From Pseudomonadota bacterium (GTDB lineage Bacteria > Pseudomonadota > Alphaproteobacteria > Sphingomonadales > Sphingomonadaceae), in contig JAFABD010000010.1 of assembly GCA_023426225.1 (NCBI GenBank), positions 1-19,345 on the forward strand: a stretch of 19,345 bases of DNA. The letters are read 5' to 3'. Shown in pieces: positions 14,241-19,345 of the stretch. Numbering within the stretch: the first letter of the stretch is position 1; the number at the start of each line of letters is the position of its first letter. Under the pieces are notes generated by a model. The model searched no databases. It was not told the origin of the DNA and saw only the letters and a program-made list of their open reading frames with translations. The position numbers were made by a program, and so were the translations under genes.

Positions 14241-14930
14241 ATGCGCGCTCAAAAACGGCTTGCTGCCAACGACTTCGCGGTCGCTTCGTCGGATGGCAGC
14301 ATTACAGACCTTCCTTCCGACGCGACGCCCGAGGCGCCGCTCGACTCTCCGCTGTGCGCCGTCCCTGCCGCCCCGCCGGCGGAGGCGGATAGCGAGGTGC
14401 GGGAGCAGCAACGCGTGACGAGCGAGGAGCAGGGGGAGCTTCACCGCGGTATCGTCAAATGGTTCGACGTGACGCGGGGCTTCGGCTTTCTGGTCGCCGA
14501 CGAGCCGGGGGTGGGCGATATCCTGATCCATTTCACCGTCCTGCAGGAGCATGGCCGGCGCAGCCTGCCCGAAGGGGCACGGGTCGAATGCTATGCGGTG
14601 CGGCGCGAGCGCGGGATGCAGGCGCGCGAGATCGTCTCGATCGACCTGAGCCAGGCGATCGAGGCGCCGAAGCGCGCGAACGACCGCCCCGACCGGCTGA
14701 ACCTGGTCGCGTCGGCGGGACCGTTCGAGCCGGTAACGGTGAAGTGGTTCAACCGGCTGAAGGGTTACGGCTTCCTGGTGCGCGCGAGCGATCCGGCGGA
14801 CGTTTTCGTCCATATGGAGACGCTGCGCCGCGCCGACATCCAGGAAGTCGAGCCCGGCGACACGCTGCGCGCGCGGATCGTCGATGGCGAAAAGGGGCTG
14901 TTGGCGGTATTGGTGGAGCGCGGCGACTGA
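14241..14930 (+). CDS. Two-domain cold-shock protein with long N-terminal extension
   Basis: This 229-residue protein carries two cold-shock domains, small beta-barrels that bind single-stranded RNA or DNA. The first (about 68-136) has GIVKWFDVTRGFGFLVAD and ILIHFTVLQ. The second (about 161-228) has VTVKWFNRLKGYGFLVRA and VFVHMETLRR. Both RNP motifs are recognisable, with RNP1 clearer in the second domain. Residues 1-65 are acidic, Pro/Ala-rich and probably disordered, and a charged linker joins the domains. The ATG at 14241 follows GGGGGA; the reading frame extends ten codons further without a better site. A TATAAA sequence in the upstream gap might be part of a promoter, but no matching -35 is clear. 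The DUF192 gene follows after 37 bp, so co-transcription is likely. Confidence 0.92.
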   Translation: MRAQKRLAANDFAVASSDGSITDLPSDATPEAPLDSPLCAVPAAPPAEADSEVREQQRVTSEEQGELHRGIVKWFDVTRGFGFLVADEPGVGDILIHFTVLQEHGRRSLPEGARVECYAVRRERGMQAREIVSIDLSQAIEAPKRANDRPDRLNLVASAGPFEPVTVKWFNRLKGYGFLVRASDPADVFVHMETLRRADIQEVEPGDTLRARIVDGEKGLLAVLVERGD

Positions 14931-14967
14931 CGCGACCGCGCACCGAGTGAAGCGGAAGGAAACGGCC

Positions 14968-15567
14968 ATGGCGCGGCGCCACCCCGGGATGCAGACCGAT
15001 CGTGCGGCCCCCAGGCAGCGAATCGAGGCGATGCGGGCGGCGCGCGGCATCGCCGTTGTCGCGATGGCGATGTCGGTCGCGACGGTGCCGATGCTTGCAG
15101 CCAGCGCAGCGGTGCGCGGGCCGGGCCAGGCCGCGGCGGATGCGGGCGGTGCCGCGACGGCAACGCCCGCCGAGCGCGCGCGCCGCGTGGCGTTGACGAT
15201 CGAGACGCGCGGCGGACCCCGCGCATTCCGCGTCGAACTGGCACGGACGCCGCACGAGCAGGAACGCGGGCTGATGTATCGCACCGAACTGCCCGACGAC
15301 GGCGGGATGCTGTTCTATCCCTATCCCGCCGACGGCAGCGGGCCGCGCGAAGCCTCGTTCTGGATGCACAACACGCCGAGCGCACTCGACATCGTGTATA
15401 TCCGCCGCAACGGCACGATCGCGCGGATCGCGGCCAATGCCGAACCCTTTTCGGAAACGCCGATCGCGTCGGGCGAGCCGGTGGCGGCGGTGCTCGAAAT
15501 CCCCGGCGGGCGCGCCGCCGCGCTGGGCATCGCGGTGGGCGACCGCGTGCGCTGGACGATCCGCTGA
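14968..15567 (+). CDS. Exported DUF192 family protein
   Basis: This 199-residue protein holds a DUF192 domain, a small beta-rich domain of unknown function often found as an exported protein in proteobacteria. The N terminus has about 21 polar residues and then a hydrophobic stretch (GIAVVAMAMSVATVPMLAASA) that should be a signal peptide or anchor. The domain covers about 74-199 and shows the family segments ARTPHEQERGLMYR, GMLFYPYP, FWMHNTPSALDIVYI and AAVLEIPGGRAAALGI. The ATG at 14968 is preferred for its AAGGA ribosome site. A later ATG at 15031 would give a shorter leader but has poorly spaced GAGG. It lies 37 bp after the cold-shock gene and is followed by a terminator. Confidence 0.88.
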   Translation: MARRHPGMQTDRAAPRQRIEAMRAARGIAVVAMAMSVATVPMLAASAAVRGPGQAAADAGGAATATPAERARRVALTIETRGGPRAFRVELARTPHEQERGLMYRTELPDDGGMLFYPYPADGSGPREASFWMHNTPSALDIVYIRRNGTIARIAANAEPFSETPIASGEPVAAVLEIPGGRAAALGIAVGDRVRWTIR

Positions 15568-15581
15568 CGCCGTTCGCGGCG

Positions 15582-15619
15582 GCGCCGGACCGTCGGCAGG
15601 GTCCGCGGCGCGGGTTTTT
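15582..15619 (+). terminator. Probable intrinsic terminator after the DUF192 gene
   Basis: GCGCCGGAC (15582-15590) pairs with GTCC (15601-15604) and GGCGC (15607-15611), leaving a two-base bulge. GGG and five T residues follow (15615-15619). It lies 15 bp after the DUF192 stop and separates that unit from the complex I gene. Confidence 0.6.
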
Positions 15620-15709
15620 CGCAGCTCGGCACAAAGATTGGGGCAAAGAGCGTGCATCGAGCGCACGCACCCTGTTGCCCCCGGGCCGCTCCCGGAGTAT
15701 CGGCGGGGC

Positions 15710-16102
15710 ATGGGTCTTTTGAAGTCGATCTTTACCTGGTGGGAAGGCGCCACCTTCGGAACCTGGGTTGGCCTGCGTGGCAAGACCAAGGTGGGCGAGG
15801 ATTCGCTCGGCAACGTCTATTTCGAGGGCGGCCGCGATCCCAACGGCATTCCGCGCCGCTGGGTGATCTACAAGGGCTCGAACGATGCCAGCCGGGTTCC
15901 GCCCGAATGGTTCAGCTGGCTCCATCACCAGATCGACGACGTGCCCGATCGCGCGCTGCCCCCCGTGCGGGTGTGGCAGAAGCCCGCCGAGCCGAACCTG
16001 ACCGGCACCACCCAGGCCTATCGTCCCGCCGGGGCGCTGGAGGCGGGTGGCCATCGCGCCCGTGCGACGGGCGATTACGAGGCCTGGACTCCCGACGCAT
16101 GA
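15710..16102 (+). CDS. NADH:ubiquinone oxidoreductase accessory subunit, NDUFA12 family
   Basis: This 130-residue protein belongs to the NDUFA12 (B17.2) family, an accessory subunit of respiratory complex I shared by mitochondria and alphaproteobacteria. It sits at the junction of the peripheral and membrane arms. Family segments visible are the N-terminal FTWWEGATFGTW, VGEDSLGNVYFE, RRWVIYKG, and RVPPEWFSWLHHQIDDVP. The tail ends in GDYEAWTPDA, as is common in this family. The ATG at 15710 follows GGAG with normal spacing. The stop overlaps the start of the DUF2155 gene (ATGA), so the two are translationally coupled. The core complex I genes are not in the window. Confidence 0.95.
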   Translation: MGLLKSIFTWWEGATFGTWVGLRGKTKVGEDSLGNVYFEGGRDPNGIPRRWVIYKGSNDASRVPPEWFSWLHHQIDDVPDRALPPVRVWQKPAEPNLTGTTQAYRPAGALEAGGHRARATGDYEAWTPDA

Positions 16103-16758
16103 TCCACGGCGCCGGACGCGCAGCGGCGCTGGCGCTGCTGCTGATGACCGGCGCGTGCAAGGGCGGCAGCGACGGCAATGCCGCCGCGGGCAACGCCGCC
16201 GACGATGTCGTCATCACCGGCGGCGGGACGGTTCCCGGATCGACCGAGCTGGTTTCGACCGGCCCCGATGCCGCCACGCTCAACGCCGCGGCGACGCCGA
16301 TGGCCGAACGCGTCGCGGTGATCGGCGTGCTCAACAAGCATAACGGCCAGACGCGCGACCTGACGCTGAAGCCGGGGCAGGCGGTGCGGCTGGGCGACCT
16401 GATCGTCCGGCTGCGCGCGTGCGACCGCACCGCGCCCTGGGAGCAGGAGCCGTTGACCGGCGCGTTCGTCCAGCTTGACCTGCAACAGCCCGACAAGTCG
16501 TGGCGGCGCGTGTTTTCGGGCTGGCTGTTCAAGGAACGGCCCGCCGCGAACGTCGTCCAGAACCCGCTTTACGACGTGTGGCCCAAAAGCTGCGAAATGA
16601 CCTTCCGCGATTCGGGCGACGAGACCCTGCCCGCGCCGGCGGTGACGGGCGGCGGATCGAGCCGGTCGAGCGCGAAGAAATCCGCCGAGGAGAGCGAGGG
16701 CGGCGAAGAGGGGGCCGAAGAGGTCGTTCCCAGCGCGGCGCCCAGCAACGCCATGTAG
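16099..16758 (+). CDS. DUF2155 lipoprotein-like protein with an extended C terminus
   Basis: This 219-residue protein has a lipoprotein signal (hydrophobic stretch then MTGAC, with Cys20) followed by a Gly/Ala-rich spacer. A DUF2155 domain follows, of unknown function and common in alphaproteobacteria. The domain spans about 70-168 with VAVIGVLNKHNGQTRDL, LRACDRTAPWEQEP, FSGWLFKERPAANVVQNP and YDVWPKSCEMTF. Residues 169-219 form a low-complexity Ser/Glu/Ala-rich tail encoded by the strand opposite to aat; overlap with aat is 190 bp. The start codon overlaps the NDUFA12 stop by four bases (ATGA). Such NDUFA12-DUF2155-aat neighbourhoods recur in alphaproteobacteria as far as I recall. The tail may be genuine or a consequence of a lost stop codon. 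Confidence 0.88.
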   Translation: MIHGAGRAAALALLLMTGACKGGSDGNAAAGNAADDVVITGGGTVPGSTELVSTGPDAATLNAAATPMAERVAVIGVLNKHNGQTRDLTLKPGQAVRLGDLIVRLRACDRTAPWEQEPLTGAFVQLDLQQPDKSWRRVFSGWLFKERPAANVVQNPLYDVWPKSCEMTFRDSGDETLPAPAVTGGGSSRSSAKKSAEESEGGEEGAEEVVPSAAPSNAM

Positions 16759-17321
16759 CGCTTGCGCGGGATCTCGATCGCGCCGAGCGAGGCGAGGTGA
16801 TCGGTGATGAACTGGCAGTCGAGCAGCGTGAATCCGCCCGCCTTGAGCCGCGCGACAAGATGCGCGAGCGCCACCTTGGACGCGTCGCGCACGCGCGTGA
16901 CCATCGATTCGCCGAAAAACGCCCGGCCGAGCGCGAGGCCGTAAAGGCCGCCGGCGAGCCGGTCGCCGTCCCAGCATTCGACCGAATGCGCCAGGCCGAC
17001 GCGATGCAGCGCGACGAACACCGATTCGATCGCACCGTTGATCCAGGTGTCGGGCCGATCCTCGGCCGATTCGGCGCAGAGCTGGATCACCGATTCGAAT
17101 GCGGTGTCGACCGTGACGCGGAAACGATCGGCGAGGATCGTCTTGCGCAGCGAACGCGACAGGCGGAAGCCGTCGATCGGCAGCACGCCGCGATATTTGG
17201 GTTCGACCCAGAAAATCTCCTGCGCGTCGCGCGCATCGGCCATCGGGAACACGCCGCTGGCATAGGCGCGCAGCACCATCGCGGGTTCGAGGTCGGGAAT
17301 GGCGGTGCGCGCGCGCGTCAT
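16569..17321 (-). CDS. aat: Leucyl/phenylalanyl-tRNA--protein transferase
   Basis: This 250-residue enzyme transfers Leu or Phe from tRNA to the N terminus of proteins starting with Arg or Lys, marking them for ClpAP degradation (the bacterial N-end rule). Family motifs include YASGVFPMAD (20-29), the GNAT-like core VECWDGDRLAGGLYGLALGR (114-133), FFGESM (135-140) and LLDCQF (167-172). The C terminus contains FFALDRL and ends ISQLLGHTS. Between them, residues 198-213 are a Ser/Pro-rich insert. The ATG at 17321 overlaps the parA-like stop by four bases (ATGA on the minus strand), so translation is coupled. Its last 62 codons lie opposite the DUF2155 gene. Confidence 0.96.
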   Translation of the reverse strand: MTRARTAIPDLEPAMVLRAYASGVFPMADARDAQEIFWVEPKYRGVLPIDGFRLSRSLRKTILADRFRVTVDTAFESVIQLCAESAEDRPDTWINGAIESVFVALHRVGLAHSVECWDGDRLAGGLYGLALGRAFFGESMVTRVRDASKVALAHLVARLKAGGFTLLDCQFITDHLASLGAIEIPRKRYMALLGAALGTTSSAPSSPPSLSSADFFALDRLDPPPVTAGAGRVSSPESRKVISQLLGHTS

Positions 17322-18058
17322 GCCGCCACCCGCACGGCGGCGAGCCGCTGTTCGATTTCCTGCCACAACGCGGCGAAGGCGAGCGCGCCGGGGCTGCGCG
17401 GCGCGAAGCTGCCGACGGGGGCGCGGCGTTCGGCCATCGTCTCGATCATGCTCGCCATCGGGATCACCGGCCAGTCGGGATGCGCGGAGAGCGCATGCGC
17501 GTGGAGCGAGCGGCGGCGATCGACCATCGAATGCACCGGCAGCAGCGCGACCTTGCCCTTGCGCGCGGCGAGATGCGCCGCAACCTCGTCAAAGGCGCGC
17601 GTCGACAGCGGCGAGGGGACGACGGGCACGACGATCAGGTCGGCGGCGCGCATCACCTGTTCGCTGGTGTCGGTGAGCCCGGGCGGACAATCGAGCAGCA
17701 CGCGGTCATAGCCGTTGCCGATATCGTCGAGCAGGCGGGCGAGCCGCTTCTTCTTGTCGAGCGCGTGGAACATATGGTCGAGCCCGCGCAGCGAGGCGTC
17801 GGCGCCGATCAGGTCGAGCCGTTCGAACGCGGTGGGGCGGACCATGCGGTCGGGCGCGACGTCGCGCGAGAAGATCGCCTGGGCCTGGTCGCGCGCGCGG
17901 CCTTCGCCGCCGAGCAGATAGGTCGCGGCGGCCTGGGGATCGAGATCCCAGACGAGCGTGCGGCGCGCCGAGAGCGTGGCGGCGGCCCAGGCGAGGTTGA
18001 CCGCGATCGTCGTTTTGCCGACGCCGCCCTTGAGGCTGTAGACCGCGATCGTCGCCAC
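17318..18058 (-). CDS. Orphan ParA/MinD-type ATPase
   Basis: This 246-residue protein is a deviant Walker A ATPase of the ParA/MinD group, whose members position DNA, proteins or organelles through ATP-dependent dimerisation. The P-loop KGGVGKTT is at residues 10-17, the Walker A' region is WDLDPQAAAT, and the Walker B-like stretch is RVLLDCPPGL. No ParB partner lies beside it, and the gene is coupled to aat through an ATGA overlap. It therefore seems to be a chromosomal orphan ParA, not a plasmid partition gene. The GTG at 18058 is preferred because AGGAG lies nine bases upstream and the protein then begins directly with the ATPase core. The longer frame adds 20 residues that overlap the ribosome site. 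Confidence 0.88.
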   Translation of the reverse strand: MATIAVYSLKGGVGKTTIAVNLAWAAATLSARRTLVWDLDPQAAATYLLGGEGRARDQAQAIFSRDVAPDRMVRPTAFERLDLIGADASLRGLDHMFHALDKKKRLARLLDDIGNGYDRVLLDCPPGLTDTSEQVMRAADLIVVPVVPSPLSTRAFDEVAAHLAARKGKVALLPVHSMVDRRRSLHAHALSAHPDWPVIPMASMIETMAERRAPVGSFAPRSPGALAFAALWQEIEQRLAAVRVAA

Positions 18059-18098
18059 GCTGTCGCTCTCCTTTCCGCAGCCGCGAAGGGCCGGAATC

Positions 18099-18130
18099 AA
18101 AAGGGGCCGGCGGAACATTCCGCCAGCCCC
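18099..18130 (-). terminator. Intrinsic terminator of the small lipoprotein gene
   Basis: On the minus strand GGGGC (18130-18126) and GGCGGA (18124-18119) pair with TCCGCC (18114-18109) and GCCCC (18107-18103), with one mismatch and a four-base loop. TTTT follows (18102-18099). It lies 26 bp after the lipoprotein stop and just before the parA-like gene, so the two are separate units. Confidence 0.82.
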
Positions 18131-18156
18131 TGTTCAAAACGCTTTGCGACGAAGGA

Positions 18157-18537
18157 TCAAGCCTTGCAGGTCTTGGCCCCCTTGCCGGGCAGCGTGACCG
18201 AGACACTCTTGGGCGTGCCGGTGACCTTGTAGCCGCCGTCGGCGACATAGGGCTCACCCGCGGCCGGCGCCTTGAGCATGGTGGGCGTGCCGCCCTTTTC
18301 GGTGCGCAGGTTGAGCTGCTTTTCACCCTGGAAAAACTCGATGAAAACCAGCGAGTTGTCGCCGCAGCGCATCGACACCGACTTGAGGATCGCGGGCGGA
18401 AGTTCGACCGGCGCCGCGTTGCGGAGCTGGGCCTCCATGGGATCGGGCGCGGTGCTCGTCACTTCCTGGGGCTTGTTCTCACAAGCCGTCAGCGAGAGCA
18501 GGGCGACGGCGGCGGCAAGAATGGGAGCTTTGTTCAT
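18157..18537 (-). CDS. Small lipoprotein, possibly MliC-like
   Basis: This 126-residue protein has a lipoprotein signal peptide ending LTAC with Cys19, so it should be anchored to the outer or inner membrane facing the periplasm. The mature part has two cysteines (C58 in MRCGD and C124 in TCKA) that could form a disulfide, and a beta-rich sequence including VFIEFFQGEKQLNLR and GEPYVADGGYKV. This layout vaguely resembles MliC, a membrane-bound inhibitor of C-type lysozyme, but the match is by eye and weak. The ATG at 18537 lacks a clear ribosome site. It has its own terminator and a possible promoter. Confidence 0.75.
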   Translation of the reverse strand: MNKAPILAAAVALLSLTACENKPQEVTSTAPDPMEAQLRNAAPVELPPAILKSVSMRCGDNSLVFIEFFQGEKQLNLRTEKGGTPTMLKAPAAGEPYVADGGYKVTGTPKSVSVTLPGKGAKTCKA

Positions 18538-18843
18538 GACCGTGGGGCTTTCGGCGAAGGGGCAAGAATCGTCAAGTGATTCGTGAGACAGGATAACATT
18601 GCGTTTGTGCGCCGCAACATAACGGCAGCATTGTTACGCAGCACCGTCCAATGCCGTTCCGATGACCGCATTTTGTTGCAATTGCATGGCGTTGGCGCGC
18701 CAATCGCGTCCCGATTCCGGCATTTGCGCGCCGAAACGTGCCGATCCAAGACACGCGGTGACATGCTTGACCGCCCCGGTGCGGCGCGGCGAAAGAAGGG
18801 CGGCACGGGCGGGCAGGGCCGCCGCAATCAGGGAGACGAGGCA
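18538..18843. promoter_or_regulatory. Divergent intergenic region between two lipoprotein genes
   Basis: This 306-bp stretch holds no convincing gene. It is visibly less GC-rich than its surroundings between about 18570 and 18690, which fits promoter DNA. It contains two perfect palindromes, TGCAATTGCA (18677-18686) and TTGGCGCGCCAA (18692-18703), only five bases apart. A candidate minus-strand promoter is listed separately. No convincing plus-strand promoter for the partial lipoprotein gene was found: TTGACC at 18767 has no good -10 partner. Confidence 0.5.
18590..18617 (-). promoter_or_regulatory. Candidate promoter of the small lipoprotein gene
   Basis: TTGCGG (18617-18612) and TATCCT (18595-18590) are separated by 16 bp, giving a predicted start near 18583 and a leader of about 45 bases. 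The -35 box is identical to that proposed for tRNA-Trp. Confidence 0.35.
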
Positions 18844-19345
18844 ATGACCCGACCGACGACGCGCACGCGGCGGATCGCGGGCGCGGCCGGACTGGCGACG
18901 GCGCTGCTGGCGCTGGCCGGATGCGGCGGCACCGACGCGGGCAACGCGGCGGATGCGGACAATGGCGAAGTGACGCTGCCCGCCCCCAAACCCGGCCCAA
19001 AGCTGAACGGCGTCGACCTCAACCGCGCGCTGACGGCGAGCGGCGCGGGCGGGTGGCGGCTGGCGATCGCGCCGGGACAGATCCGCTACTGGCCGCGCAG
19101 CGGCACCGCGACGCCGATCGAACTCTATCCGGTGTCGCCGCAGGTCGAGGGCGACACCGCGCGCTTCGTCACCAAGACGTCGGCGGCCGAGCCGGTGACG
19201 ATCGCGCTGCGCGGCGCGGATTGCGACGCGGGCGGAAAGCCGGCGCCGTTGCAGGCGCGCGTGACGATCGGCAACCGCGAACTGGCCGGATGCGCGCGCC
19301 CCGACGCGCCCGCGCCCGAAGCCGGGCCGTCGGCCACGCCGGCGG
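18844..19345 (+). CDS. Putative lipoprotein, cut off by the window end
   Basis: The frame is open from the ATG at 18844 to the last base (167 codons visible, no stop), so the gene is partial at its 3' end. A ribosome site (GGGAGACGAGG) precedes the ATG. The N terminus has an Arg/Thr-rich start, a hydrophobic stretch, and a lipobox LAGC with Cys27, so it should be a membrane-anchored periplasmic lipoprotein. An Ala/Asp/Gly/Asn-rich spacer follows. The folded part begins around LNGVDLNRALTASGAG, includes WRLAIAPGQIRYWP, and has two Cys (in GADCDAG and LAGCARP) that could pair. The visible end is Pro/Ala-rich. I do not recognise the family. Confidence 0.7.
   Translation, partial: MTRPTTRTRRIAGAAGLATALLALAGCGGTDAGNAADADNGEVTLPAPKPGPKLNGVDLNRALTASGAGGWRLAIAPGQIRYWPRSGTATPIELYPVSPQVEGDTARFVTKTSAAEPVTIALRGADCDAGGKPAPLQARVTIGNRELAGCARPDAPAPEAGPSATPA

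Noticed and set aside
14214..15284. A 356-codon minus-strand frame opposite the cold-shock and DUF192 genes
   Set aside because: No motif, and both plus-strand genes have domains and ribosome sites.

Overview
The window is GC-rich chromosomal DNA from an alphaproteobacterium, most likely a member of the Sphingomonadales (Sphingomonas-like). This rests on the protein families and their company: a TonB-dependent receptor ending in Phe, an NDUFA12-type complex I accessory subunit next to a DUF2155 protein and Aat, a GTG-started 65-residue SecE, and -10 elements of the TAGAT type. I see no insertion sequence, integrase, phage gene or CRISPR array. The genus is inferred, not proven.

Left part (1-4700): a TonB-dependent receptor (+) converges on rplL-rplJ (-), with one intrinsic terminator for each side. 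A long rplJ leader (about 240 nt) carries a hairpin that can hide the rplJ ribosome binding site. A secreted L,D-transpeptidase (+) stands between rplJ and rplA, and a symmetric terminator serves it and the rplKA operon.

Middle (4700-9250), all on the minus strand, read right to left: tRNA-Trp(CCA), a YqaA/DedA-like membrane protein, secE, nusG, an AI-2E-family permease, rplK, rplA. Together with rplJL this is the classic secE-nusG-rplKAJL translation/transcription cluster. Here it is cut into separate units by the permease and the transpeptidase, and most units have their own visible promoter or terminator. rpoB does not follow rplL inside the window.

Right-centre (9250-13630): a membrane-anchored PAS-GGDEF-EAL cyclic-di-GMP enzyme and a fatty acyl-AMP ligase, both on the minus strand, each with a GC hairpin abutting its stop codon.

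Right part (13630-19345): on the plus strand recX, a two-domain cold-shock protein, a secreted DUF192 protein, a terminator, NDUFA12 and DUF2155. The DUF2155 gene runs 190 bp into the 3' end of aat on the other strand. aat is translationally coupled (ATGA) to an orphan ParA-type ATPase. Then come a small lipoprotein (-), a 306-bp divergent intergenic region, and a second lipoprotein gene (+) cut off by the window edge.

Most of the window is ordinary core genome. The points most worth a second look are the 190-bp antisense overlap of DUF2155 and aat, the rplJ leader hairpin, the fragmented ribosomal cluster, and the shared promoter architecture of tRNA-Trp and secE. I do not see a clear new multi-gene system.
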